This document shows, piece after piece, positions 56,501 through 64,000 of a stretch of DNA of 64,000 nt. The notes beneath the pieces were generated by a model. That model saw nothing but the letters and a program-made list of their open reading frames with translations. It was not told where the DNA came from and searched no databases. Numbering within the stretch: position 1 is the first letter of the stretch; each line of letters begins with the position of its first letter. The DNA comes from Streptomyces ortus (GTDB lineage: Bacteria; Actinomycetota; Actinomycetes; Streptomycetales; Streptomycetaceae): NCBI RefSeq assembly GCF_026341275.1, contig NZ_JAIFZO010000001.1, positions 201,910 through 265,909 of the forward strand. The letters run 5' to 3'. The position numbers were made by a program, and so were the translations under genes.

Positions 56501-59500
56501 CTTCACCGCCCCGCGCGGCGCGCGCTTCGTCGGCCGGGAGAAGTCCGGGGTCGGCCATGAGATGACGGTCGAGGCCATCCCGTACCACCGGTGGGAGCGG
56601 TTCTCCAACATCGGCGGCGCCACCGTCCGGCTCGACACCATGCGGCGCGGCCAGGCGGGTACGGGCGGTGGGCGCAGCGTGGGCTTCGGGCGCCGGATCG
56701 CCGGTGGCATCAGCATGGGCCCGCCGCTCAACTGGCTGGTGAAGATCGGCTTCTCACTGGGCTGGACCCGCAGGACCGACTACGCGCAGGGCACCCAGGC
56801 GTACAACCAGACCGAGTGGCGCAACTGGGAGGGTTCGCACCTGCACCTGGACGACGTCCACTACCGGGTGCGGGTGCACCGCGTCACCGAGGCGCCGAAG
56901 ACCACTCCGACGACCAGCACGAGCACCAGCACGGCCGCCACCACGACGACCACCGCGCCGCCGCAGCCCACTTGGCGGCGTACGCAGGTGCACACCGCCG
57001 AGTTCGCGATGCGCGACGGGCTGAGCTGGCGGCTGCCGGACGACCTCACCGTGCCCTACAAGGGGCCCCAGCGGGCACCGAAGACGCTCAGCTTCCCGGA
57101 CGGCGTCGAGCCGCGGATGACCGACACCACCGGGCTGCATCTGATGGATCCCCCGGAGGACGTCGCCATCGCCCTCTCCGGCGCACGGCCCGGGAGTTCG
57201 GCACACCGCACCCTCGTCTCGTACGTCCGGCCGGGGCGGCTGCTCGCGCTGTTCGGCCGCTTCTCCGGACCGGTCACCGGGCCCGAGCTGACCCGGGGCA
57301 GCGGACAGCACCCGCTGGGGCACCTCATCGTGGAGCGCTCGGTGCCGCACCGGGCCACCCTGGTCACCGAGTCCGTCAAGGCGGAGCTGCGCGACCTCAC
57401 GCAGACCACGTACCAGAACGACCGCGGGCACGTTCGTGACACCCGCCTGGGCATACAGGTCACCGCGGGGCCGAACTACACCGTCGCCGGCCCGGAGACC
57501 GACGTACGCTTCCAGGGCGGCCCCCTCGTCCGCGCGGACCTCTCCACCGGGCGCGGCCACTACCTCGGCGTCGACGCGGCCCGCAAGACCACCGGACGTA
57601 TCCGTAACCACCCGGTCGCGCTCTACCGGGTGGAGCGCACCCTGATGGTGCGCAAGCCCGGCGAACCGCCGTCCGCCGCCCGGCCGGTGCGGGTGGTCAG
57701 CCTGGACTGGATCTCCACCCAGGACGCGCGCCGCCTCGCGGGCTGGGACAGCCGTACGCCCGGCCGGACGGGACCCAACCCGGACGCCGAGCCGCCGGTG
57801 CCGTGGTACCTCACCCGGGAGGACCCGGTCCACCTCAGCGGGCAGGTCCGGGCCGAGGGCTTCCGCCCGGTCACACCCCCGCAGACCCAGATCCAGACCC
57901 AGTCCGACTCCGGCCCCGAGTCCGGGACGACGCCTCCGGCGCAGCCCCAGGTGAAGCCGTCCGGCCAGGACCAGTCCACGAGCCAGGACCAGAGCCAGGA
58001 CCAGTCCCAGACGCCGCCGCCCGCCCCCCAGGACCCCATGCACGCGTTCACGGACGCGGTCCTGGACACCCTGCATCAGTCGTACCCCTCGCTGTTCGTG
58101 CCGCCGTTCATGCTGCGGCATCCGCGCCTGGCCAAGTTCTGGTACGGCGACGGGCGGATGCGGACCGCGCTGCACAACGACCGCCAGGTGCGCGAGGCGC
58201 TGAACCGGCCCAGCCTGGCCCAGAGCCTGGACGACCTGTCCACCACGGGGGTGCCCGTCACCCTCACCGAGGACGGCAAGGTGCGCCGCGGCCACCACAC
58301 GCTCGTGCTCAAGGCGCGCCTGACCGACCGGCGGTTCGAGACCACCATGAGCGAGCGGTCGCTGCGCAACGCGGTGATCGGCACCGAGGTCGCCGGCCAG
58401 GGGGAGCAGGCGGCCGTCACCCTGTCCGGCGGTGTCGAGCTGGGCGTCGGGCCGCGCGACCACGACAAGGTGCCCGAGGTGGGACTGCCGCGACAGGCCG
58501 GCAGCGTGGCCGTCGGCCTCCGGCACGGGCGGACCGAACAGAAGGCCACCAGGAACACGGTCGCGGTCGTCCACGACCACCTGATGTTCCAGAACGGCGC
58601 CGATCTCTACAGCTACCAGGTCGAACTGGGCGCCACCTTCGAGGGCCACCGCCGCCCGCGCGGCTGGGCGAGGCTCGCCTCGGTCGGTCTGCTCGGCGCG
58701 GGCTTCTTCGTCAGCAAGGTCGTGGAGCGGCCCCTGTTCACCCGGGGCAACGAGACCGTCGGCCGGGTGGAGCTGGCCGTACCGGCCGCACACGGCTCCG
58801 ACCGTTACGCGCCCGCCGACCCGCCCCCGACCGGTACGGCACCCGCTACCTCGACCACGCCCGCCCCGACGCAGCTCTCCGCCGACGTGGCGGACCAACT
58901 CCTCGACGGCACCCGCCCGTTGACCGATGATGACTCGGCCGACCAGCAGCTCACCAAGAAACTGCTGCGCGCCCCGCACGTCGTGCTCAGCGCGGAGGGC
59001 GGCCCGCAGCGCCAGCAGCTCATGCAGGACACCGCCGACCGGGCATCGGGCACCTCCTGGCACGTCAGCGCACCCGGCGCCCCCGTGCGCACCGCGCTGC
59101 GCCGCGCGATGGCCAACCTCAGCGTGGCCGGACAACTCGGCCAATATCTCGGCCCGTTCGGCTCACGGATCGCCGGACTGAACGGCGCGGGACCGTTCAG
59201 GACCCACTACCTCAAGGGCGTGGTCCGCGGCGAACTGAGCAACTTCCGGGTCAGGAGCGACCCGAAGCCGGCCAGCTCCGAGACGACCGTCGGCAACGAA
59301 CACCGCGTCAACGGCAGCGCGAGCACCGTCTCGCGCACCACCCTCGGCCTCCAGGGCGCCGACACACCCCTGCAGCAGGCCCCGGGCGGGCCCGCGGTGG
59401 TCGGCTCCTACTCGGGCGCCCTGCAGTACGCCTGGGGCAAGGGCCGCAGCGTCTCGCAGACCCTCACCCGGGGCCGCAACACCACCCTCACCTACGCGGG

Positions 59501-62500
59501 CCGGATGTACCTGGTGGTCGCCGACACCGCCGAGACCATCGCCGTACGGGACCGGTGGACGGCCGCGATGGGCGCGATCGGCACCCGGGCCGGGGCCGGC
59601 CTCAGCGCCGCGGCCGGACGCGTCTCCGACCGCCTGAGCAACAGCCTCACCCCGCGCCGGGCCGCCGCCGCCCTCCAGCGCATCCGCGACGCGGTGATGT
59701 TCCACCTGCCCATGCAGGACGTCATCGAGGCCGGCCTCGCCCCGGACGGCCTCGGCGACAAGACCCCGCACAACCTCGGCCGCGGCTACCGGGTGCCCCC
59801 CTACCTGCGCTTCCGCCGCTTCCCCACCCACCCGAGCGGCCAACTCGACGCAAGCGACGCAGCCCAGCAGCTCCTCCCGCAACTGGCGCGGATGGGGGTG
59901 CCCTCGCACGACCGGGAGCAGGTGCTCCAACGGCTCTCCCCGGACTTCCTCCAAGCGCATCTGCACGAGCTGACGACCGACGGAATGACCCTGCCGGTCC
60001 GCTACCGCACCTGGTCGAACCTCTTCCACCTGCCCGTCAACGGCAGCCCCGGACAGCTCCAGTTCAAACTGACACCGATCACCACCACCGTGGACCGGCT
60101 GCGCACCGGCTACGAACTGGAGGACTACCGCACCACCGCCCGCGACGACGCCGGGGGCACCTCACAGGACCGCGGCGCCGACGTGACGCTCAGCGCGGGC
60201 CAGCGCGCCGCCGAGGACGGCCTCCTCATCGCCAACCCCTCGCTCCAGGGCACCGCGGCCAAACAGCGGTCCAGCGTCCGGACCCAGACCGCCGGCACCA
60301 CCGCGATGCCGAACATCGCCACCACCCAGGCGCACGCCGAGATCATCACCAGCTACGCCCTCACCATCACCATGACGGACTCCGCCGGGGACGCGCTCGC
60401 CCCCGGCGTCTCCGCCGTCCCCGTCGGCACGCTCAACGAGGTCCTGCCCGCCAGCCTCCTCACCCCGGACGGCGACGGGTCCGACGGCGCGATCACCGAG
60501 CAGGACGTCCCGGAACCCGAGCGCGCGGTACGCGTACTGACGGCCGCCCAGGCCCGCCCCGAAGGCATCGCCGCCTGGCGCACCTCCGCCGCCGGCGACC
60601 CCGGTGGCAGCCCCGACCCGGACGTGCTGCCCTTCGACGACCGGATCGGCTCCGGCATCCTCGCCGTGGACATCCGCGGCGCCGCCAACGTGCACGACGC
60701 CCTGACCATCGCCACCGCCCGCGCCGACGGCCTCGGCGACAGCGACCTCGGCCGACGGCACGCCGGCACCCACCTCGCGAGCCGCGTACGCATGGCCCAC
60801 TTCACCTCCCTGACCGGCGTCGGCACCGCCCCCGGCCAGGCCCAGCAGGAGGCCACCGCGCAGGTCGGCCTGACGTCCGGCTTCCGCGAGGCGCTCGGCG
60901 CGGAGGGCACCTCCCTGCCCACGCAGTCCTCCTCCCACCTCATCGGCCAGTCGCACACCGCCGACTCCCGCCTCTACGCGAAGATGCACCGCCGTGGCGC
61001 CCGGCTGCTCGCCGTGGAGAACAAGCCCCGTATGGAGGCCATGCAGCGGGCGAAGACCTCCGACGCGTCGGAAGCCGGCATCACCGACAACGTCGAGGGC
61101 GCCATGGGCTCCGCGCCGCTGGCCGGAACCAGCAACGCCGGTGTCACCAACCCGGGCGCCACGGTCCCGATCGGCGGCACGAACGACGGCACCACCCTCA
61201 AGGGCACCACCGACACCACCCTCGGCACCCACAACAAGGTCCTCACCGACCGGAGCATGCTCTTCGCGATCCCGGTGAGCTGGCTCTCGGTGGCCGAGGT
61301 GGACCACCGGTTCACCGACAGCCGCCCGCTGCGCGCGCTCGGCAAGGCCAAGCGCGGGCCGCGCGCCGCCGAGGCCGAGACCACGGCCCTCGTCTGGCTG
61401 CGCGAGGACCTCGCCCATGACTACGGACTCCTGGACGAGACCTCGTTCACCGACGAGGTCCTCGCGGCCTGGGACAGCCAGGCCAAGGCCGCCGCCGACC
61501 TCGCCACGGCCGAGAAGAACTACTACGACGCCCGGGCGCGGTCCCGCGAGACCTGGCTGGACCTGAGCGACGAGGACCGGGCCGCGCTCGGCGACGACAA
61601 CTCCGGCGAACCCACCGACCTGCCCCCGGACGTGCTCTACTCCCCGGCCGTCGCCGCCTGGCAGGCCGCCCGGGAGGAGGTCCACCGCTGGCAGTTGCGC
61701 ACCGACGCCGCCGCCGAGGACCACCACCGGCTGCACCTCGCCGCCTCCCGCCTCACCGCCCACCACCAGGGCTCGGCAAGGGTCACGGTGCCGGACGCCC
61801 CGCAGACGTACACCGCGCCGGACTGGCCTTCCGAGGCACCCGCGCCGTTCACCGTCACCGACGCCACCGACTCCACGCCGCGCACCCTCACCTCCCCGGA
61901 CGGCACCACGGTGCGCGAGGTGCACGACATGCCGCACGACGGCGCCTCGTTCTTCCACGCGCTGATCGCCACGGCCGAGGCACGGGGCCGCCTGCCGTAC
62001 CTGCTCGGCGACGACCTCGCCGACCGGTTCACCAACGCCCCCGGCGACCCTGCGGTCACCGCGGAGGCCATCGGCGCCGCCCGTGACCGCCTCGCCTGGT
62101 CACTGGGCGACGACGGCAACCAGGACCTGCTCGACGCCCTCGCCCTGGACGCCGCGGACACCTTCACCCAGGCCGAACTCGACCTGGCGGGCGTGGTGTT
62201 CACGCCCACGCAACAGGCCGAGTTCGACGCGTTCGGCCGCCTCCCGCAGACCTACTGGCCGACCCCCGACCAGCGGGTGGCGCTCGCCACGATCGCCCTG
62301 TCCCGCCCGTTCGCGAGCGAGCCCCGCCAGGACACCGGCACGGAACCCGCCGCCGGCGAACCGGCACCGCCCGAGCGCCGCGCCGGCGACCACGGTGGCG
62401 CCGACCTGCTGCCCGCCCTCGCCGCCCGGGTCCTGGGCACCCCGCTCACCGTGGTGACCGGCGAGGGCCGCGACCAGCTGTTCCTCCCGCACGGCGTCGA

Positions 62501-64000
62501 CCCGGCATCCGTCGACCCGGCCAACGACCCCGTCCTCTTCTCCTCGGACGGCTTCTTCCACGCCGCGCTTCCGACCGGCAGCCCGGCCCCGGTCGCCACC
62601 GCGCTGCCGCCGAACACGACCGGTTCGGATCCGACGACGGAGACCTCCACCGACGACACCACGCGCACCGCCCCCGAGCAGCCGCCCGCGCACCGCAGCC
62701 ACACCATCGCGCCCTGGCTGCCGGCCGCCGACAGCACCGGCCCGCGCTACCGCCTGGACCGCGACGCCGTCCTCACCGCCCCCGACGGCGCCACCTACAC
62801 CCAGGGCACGCCCACCGGCCGCGGCAACGGCTTCTTCGGCGCGCTCTCCACGGCCGTACTGCAGGCCTCGCAGCAGCCCGGCGTCATCGGTCCGGAGGTC
62901 GCGCGGCTGCGCAGGCGCGCCGCGATGTCGCCCGCCCAGCTGATGCGTCTGAACGGCTTGCCCGGGGACCCCACCACACACGCCACGCTCTTCACCCCGC
63001 CGCCGCTGCCCGCGGGCCGCCCCGGCGACCCCGCACCGTCCCGGCACGAGCGCGACGGCCATCTGCGCCGATACCTCGCCCAGGCACCGTGGGGTCCCGG
63101 GGCCGACCGCGCGGTGGCCGAGTGGGCCGCGGCGGCGACCGGTACGACCGTCACCCTGATCGAGGAGAACGGGACCGCGCACACCTACGCGGGCCCGTCC
63201 GGCGACAGCGGCCCGCACATCCGGCTCCGCCGCCGGGGCGGGGACTTCGTCCCGCTGACCCTGCACACCGCGGCGCCCCCGCAGACGACGCCCCAACCGA
63301 AGGACTCGAAGGCTCCCGAGACCAAGGGTTCGAAGGGCCCGGAGCCCAAGGACTCGAAGGGCCCCGCGGTCAAGGACTCGCCGACGCCGGAGGTCAAGGA
63401 CTCGAAGGGCCCGAAGCTCAAGGACTCGAAGGGTCCCGAGGCCAAGGACTCGCAGACGCCCGAGGTCAAGGGCTCGCAGGAGGTGGCGCCGAAGGACCTG
63501 ACGGCGCCCGTCGACACGGCTTCGCTGGACCCGCTCGTCCAGGAGGCGATCACCCACCCGCTGCCCCCGTCACCGACCGGCAGCGACCTCCCGGGCGTCG
63601 TGGAGGAGGAGGCGTACGAGCTGCACACGTTGTCCGGCAACGACACCGGCACCGACCTCCCCACGGACCCCGCGCCCGAACCGGCGCCGGAACCGACCCT
63701 GCGCCCCTTCAAGCTGGGGAACTTCGAGTTCACCAACCTCAACCAGACGGACCGGTACGTCGACAAGGCGGTCCGGATCATCGAGCTGCTCGACGAACAC
63801 AGCACCATCAAGACCTACGTCGGCAACCGTCCCGTACGCATCACCCTGCACCTGCGCACGACGGAAACCCCCGCCGACGTACGCGACCTGGGTGACGACG
63901 GTGTCCAGATCAACCTCGCGAGCTACTACTTCGAGAAGTACGACACCGGCTACATCATGGGCATGCTGTCCCACGAGATCGGCCTGCACCCCCTCGCCAC
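50598..64000 (+). CDS. Giant T7SS effector-like protein (lonely Cys, OTU, metalloprotease-like), 3' end beyond window
   Basis: An uninterrupted frame of at least 4,467 codons with no stop before the window end. Residues 1-230 are helical, like the N-termini of Streptomyces WXG100-type toxins (TGGASASQIMMAKLRSRFM; RRPDGFDWNDILKSAAFGAA). Asn/Pro and Ser/Thr/Gly linkers follow to about 1,110. A His1217/Cys1264 domain (VWHGTARTV; LFSCETGRQP) fits the 'lonely Cys' family. An OTU protease domain has GGGDCLFRS (Cys1572) and GTDHFDAL (His1764). Beta-rich modules fill about 1,900-3,560. Two OTU-like modules lack Cys (Ser3784, Gly4078). A KDSKGPE repeat precedes MLSHEIGLHPLA (His4459, Glu4460, His4464). 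A secreted toxin is inferred. The ATG has only a weak ribosome site. Confidence 0.85.
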   Translation, partial: MSMMASPEVNAMLFILTGEKLIDADEDLAFESRRPYSGLGRKLDRVSSLIEKSIHDIAEVMPDDLSKSYAKAMGMLIDDGGKNYLREFSDQLDKIAEGRRKTSMDIMESKWQVIAEVIRLLIEIAIYLAMSFFTGGASASQIMMAKLRSRFMILTTLTHLLQRLHLAPSLTEAFAEAFTTFAVRLAMMNFAPNGRRPDGFDWNDILKSAAFGAAAGFFTSIFDKFAKDIVKAFDGNFLKNGPDLNFKNNPNLKNPPKLDFDSPPAPKPKPDPGPGAGPGPGPKNNGPSANSPGPNPNLNSPNLTNKNSFSFRFNPSSFKNNTSLWRNNQILKHNADRPGALAGHYGLKGTADFLAAGAGEAVAEILIKGAFDGDWSTSWSTFVGAGLSSAVEGGLSSTAINSGAELRNAIEKLRNQPPTVSAGGVDSDTRDSDGSTRSRGDSDSADGPSDTDTSGSPGSSNSSSSLNGGSPRTSPPVVSQQNTGTGDFTGNDAPPPYSVGEPPPYLDVNPPAYTPGPMPVTAAENELWQQVHNGSAEVREQALRDLAALRGSPQPGSTELGVRDNLHSNLSQLPEVRVVPAGNGPAAQIDADEVRRTLDSFGTPVTVDTPLTTAGPGGSETPQNNPEVNPGQVNGGPVASNGATNLPGTGTGTGTGTGAGTGTNTGTGTGTSTGTGTGTGTGTNTGARTGGASAGGTNQTSSNSSNSSNPSNSSTSTGAQPEGTPDPDVTNPADGSQTTTDDADQTSETPVSQETVNSAQNPATSDSAQNAPSPETDTGTGTGTGNDTDTDTDTDTGTDTVTQGDTSAPPPKVNTTGSYADTGDVRDLDGPSDVKDVKAGPTAGASPASTKAPPLTIVVTEVPPPGEGAPEAAELLDGAGVDRAVVLGPAVTPDGSSRPVRAAVELTRDGPSAPVRVRPLAGLPPAMTTNGTSNTSDTSDKAVTSDTSDTDFPGANVLLPLADAFGHTPSTSSGPAPQAEVKVDSDPAPAPAARPKLVSDVTTGLNGNGVGPTSTDTGAPVTTKLAALSRPWTETATDLHLESGNGEVTGGRTDGPGGGRGPGDGGTPPPLSPDTSPETSDSSAAAPPLGRSVAPPPSGHIVVRPTGGPVVTTLDGHTVPVAQLRRLVPDSTVKPQPGRAVQTVTISQGPAEDGTAQAARRRALLGQDTFRGVRTTSVSPTPETAADPPVRRTVFTGPPTALPGSGTERGADYLVWHGTARTVTLGTDDAARPTVKISGVQLGEVLNSWAQDGDLDRPLVLFSCETGRQPEIAGLPVAQHVANRTGRQVYAPTTEVGTALDADGNVRAVLTEGQDGPGGWRLFTPEPSGADLDALARDAGLHAGPGPADAFAGARTLQQIRTLRGALGTDAEQRPENRQLLAGLAFLDNLRWLSQDTAARYGDGRMTPDLLRRMAVDRRRATGDTGTDPAADPTVEEYTELLRAAAELRSTAGPSTTLDALLPPPPPALPPTTMVSPEDVRGLSYAPAAQITWSLAGTPLPLSVLNLSPEDTAELARRRPDLAPTPSRPESLAEDLDLLSKNKSKNKPGSVGIVRASGRVFRRLDTPGGGDCLFRSAIDSARSRRIPPAWAAQNVATLRGRLRDRITGSELGDNMALSIPDPVFSVVDDLRMRALAGARDGAERTRITQEWNRIAQDVVTGADAGEWQRIIAESDYPQLATVAPTPAAARDLGARGLVAAAAELSGLWASPFADLLPEALAHTLDLDLRLVQPDPRSPGTTFVNVINPGGQDGTLHLSYNGTDHFDALIPASAPFTSVSDPNSTKPDADPTKEPATEGSVTKDPLAKDPLAKDPDTQDSGADGVFGEWLRSMGGVTDLDTPAPETPERGDPVPLETQLERYRPARLLTGPDARPPGPVPKTVTFEDGSRLPTVLIDPDADPGDGTPPGATTGATPPGRRTGLFTGLGKTTLRSPEQVAEEILGKLPAKLRAQFDEAELLRLLTQQPDAFTAPRGARFVGREKSGVGHEMTVEAIPYHRWERFSNIGGATVRLDTMRRGQAGTGGGRSVGFGRRIAGGISMGPPLNWLVKIGFSLGWTRRTDYAQGTQAYNQTEWRNWEGSHLHLDDVHYRVRVHRVTEAPKTTPTTSTSTSTAATTTTTAPPQPTWRRTQVHTAEFAMRDGLSWRLPDDLTVPYKGPQRAPKTLSFPDGVEPRMTDTTGLHLMDPPEDVAIALSGARPGSSAHRTLVSYVRPGRLLALFGRFSGPVTGPELTRGSGQHPLGHLIVERSVPHRATLVTESVKAELRDLTQTTYQNDRGHVRDTRLGIQVTAGPNYTVAGPETDVRFQGGPLVRADLSTGRGHYLGVDAARKTTGRIRNHPVALYRVERTLMVRKPGEPPSAARPVRVVSLDWISTQDARRLAGWDSRTPGRTGPNPDAEPPVPWYLTREDPVHLSGQVRAEGFRPVTPPQTQIQTQSDSGPESGTTPPAQPQVKPSGQDQSTSQDQSQDQSQTPPPAPQDPMHAFTDAVLDTLHQSYPSLFVPPFMLRHPRLAKFWYGDGRMRTALHNDRQVREALNRPSLAQSLDDLSTTGVPVTLTEDGKVRRGHHTLVLKARLTDRRFETTMSERSLRNAVIGTEVAGQGEQAAVTLSGGVELGVGPRDHDKVPEVGLPRQAGSVAVGLRHGRTEQKATRNTVAVVHDHLMFQNGADLYSYQVELGATFEGHRRPRGWARLASVGLLGAGFFVSKVVERPLFTRGNETVGRVELAVPAAHGSDRYAPADPPPTGTAPATSTTPAPTQLSADVADQLLDGTRPLTDDDSADQQLTKKLLRAPHVVLSAEGGPQRQQLMQDTADRASGTSWHVSAPGAPVRTALRRAMANLSVAGQLGQYLGPFGSRIAGLNGAGPFRTHYLKGVVRGELSNFRVRSDPKPASSETTVGNEHRVNGSASTVSRTTLGLQGADTPLQQAPGGPAVVGSYSGALQYAWGKGRSVSQTLTRGRNTTLTYAGRMYLVVADTAETIAVRDRWTAAMGAIGTRAGAGLSAAAGRVSDRLSNSLTPRRAAAALQRIRDAVMFHLPMQDVIEAGLAPDGLGDKTPHNLGRGYRVPPYLRFRRFPTHPSGQLDASDAAQQLLPQLARMGVPSHDREQVLQRLSPDFLQAHLHELTTDGMTLPVRYRTWSNLFHLPVNGSPGQLQFKLTPITTTVDRLRTGYELEDYRTTARDDAGGTSQDRGADVTLSAGQRAAEDGLLIANPSLQGTAAKQRSSVRTQTAGTTAMPNIATTQAHAEIITSYALTITMTDSAGDALAPGVSAVPVGTLNEVLPASLLTPDGDGSDGAITEQDVPEPERAVRVLTAAQARPEGIAAWRTSAAGDPGGSPDPDVLPFDDRIGSGILAVDIRGAANVHDALTIATARADGLGDSDLGRRHAGTHLASRVRMAHFTSLTGVGTAPGQAQQEATAQVGLTSGFREALGAEGTSLPTQSSSHLIGQSHTADSRLYAKMHRRGARLLAVENKPRMEAMQRAKTSDASEAGITDNVEGAMGSAPLAGTSNAGVTNPGATVPIGGTNDGTTLKGTTDTTLGTHNKVLTDRSMLFAIPVSWLSVAEVDHRFTDSRPLRALGKAKRGPRAAEAETTALVWLREDLAHDYGLLDETSFTDEVLAAWDSQAKAAADLATAEKNYYDARARSRETWLDLSDEDRAALGDDNSGEPTDLPPDVLYSPAVAAWQAAREEVHRWQLRTDAAAEDHHRLHLAASRLTAHHQGSARVTVPDAPQTYTAPDWPSEAPAPFTVTDATDSTPRTLTSPDGTTVREVHDMPHDGASFFHALIATAEARGRLPYLLGDDLADRFTNAPGDPAVTAEAIGAARDRLAWSLGDDGNQDLLDALALDAADTFTQAELDLAGVVFTPTQQAEFDAFGRLPQTYWPTPDQRVALATIALSRPFASEPRQDTGTEPAAGEPAPPERRAGDHGGADLLPALAARVLGTPLTVVTGEGRDQLFLPHGVDPASVDPANDPVLFSSDGFFHAALPTGSPAPVATALPPNTTGSDPTTETSTDDTTRTAPEQPPAHRSHTIAPWLPAADSTGPRYRLDRDAVLTAPDGATYTQGTPTGRGNGFFGALSTAVLQASQQPGVIGPEVARLRRRAAMSPAQLMRLNGLPGDPTTHATLFTPPPLPAGRPGDPAPSRHERDGHLRRYLAQAPWGPGADRAVAEWAAAATGTTVTLIEENGTAHTYAGPSGDSGPHIRLRRRGGDFVPLTLHTAAPPQTTPQPKDSKAPETKGSKGPEPKDSKGPAVKDSPTPEVKDSKGPKLKDSKGPEAKDSQTPEVKGSQEVAPKDLTAPVDTASLDPLVQEAITHPLPPSPTGSDLPGVVEEEAYELHTLSGNDTGTDLPTDPAPEPAPEPTLRPFKLGNFEFTNLNQTDRYVDKAVRIIELLDEHSTIKTYVGNRPVRITLHLRTTETPADVRDLGDDGVQINLASYYFEKYDTGYIMGMLSHEIGLHPLA
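52540..52680 (+). repeat. Gly-Thr-coding low-complexity repeats in the giant gene
   Basis: About 140 bp of GGTACGGG/GGCACTGG-type 6-bp repeats that code for alternating Gly and Thr at residues about 648-695. A shorter Thr/Asp/Gly version lies at about 52930-52990. These are flexible linkers and prone to slippage. Confidence 0.85.
63300..63480 (+). repeat. KDSKGPE-type repeats before the metalloprotease-like end
   Basis: Repeats of AAGGACTCGAAGGGCCC-like DNA code for about seven units of the form (K)DSKGPExK from residue 4235. They form a Lys/Pro-rich linker between the last OTU-like module and the HExxxH region. Confidence 0.85.

Noticed and set aside
53823..56588. Minus-strand frame of about 920 codons
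   Set aside because: Antisense to the giant gene, which has clear protease motifs in the opposite strand.

Overview
The window is a very GC-rich, tightly packed actinobacterial chromosome segment, most likely Streptomyces. The grounds are the GC content, frequent GTG and TTG starts, ATGA/GTGA stop-start overlaps, Scr1-type and MmyB-type XRE regulators, a DUF574 methyltransferase and a Streptomyces-type type VII secretion (T7SS/ESX-like) locus. No rRNA, tRNA or CRISPR array was seen.

Left part (1-7.5 kb): a leftward six-gene redox run (short-chain dehydrogenase, MFS exporter, cyclophilin-like lipoprotein, second SDR, cupin, zinc alcohol dehydrogenase) diverges from an MmyB-type XRE regulator, with a palindrome between them. 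Next to it lies a decayed Tn7-like transposon remnant: a TnsA-like endonuclease with in-frame stops and a truncated TnsB-like transposase.

Middle part (7.5-28 kb): a secreted PNGase A-type glycoamidase converges on a Tat-exported GH109-type glycosidase. Then come a MarR regulator divergent from an ABC exporter with an obvious operator, an MltG-like lytic transglycosylase, a flavin monooxygenase, a YjbQ protein, a CHRD lipoprotein and phosphoglucomutase. A GntR regulator diverges from a five-gene sugar-acid operon (ManD dehydratase, fructuronate reductase, MHS transporter, zinc dehydrogenase, KDG kinase) that fits L-gulonate/fructuronate catabolism. A DUF574 methyltransferase and an Scr1-type regulator follow.

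Right part (28-64 kb): a T7SS island. It holds two divergent membrane-anchored lectins (bulb-type and ricin-type), a T7SS-associated SseB-like protein, a beta-helix/double-AAA+ fusion (EccA-like), MycP, EccC, EccD, EccB, two small WXG100-like proteins, a helical acidic protein and a large WXG-motif substrate candidate that carries a one-base frameshift in this sequence. Then come a YbaB-like protein, a third WXG100-like protein and a giant open gene of at least 4,467 codons that runs off the right edge.

The giant protein looks like a T7SS polymorphic-toxin-type effector. It has a helical WXG100-like N-terminus, low-complexity linkers, a His/Cys 'lonely Cys' protease-like domain, an OTU-type cysteine protease domain with its Cys and His, long beta-rich modules, two further OTU-like modules lacking the catalytic Cys, and an HExxxH metalloprotease-like motif at the window edge. 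No EccE was recognised, and any immunity gene would lie beyond the window.
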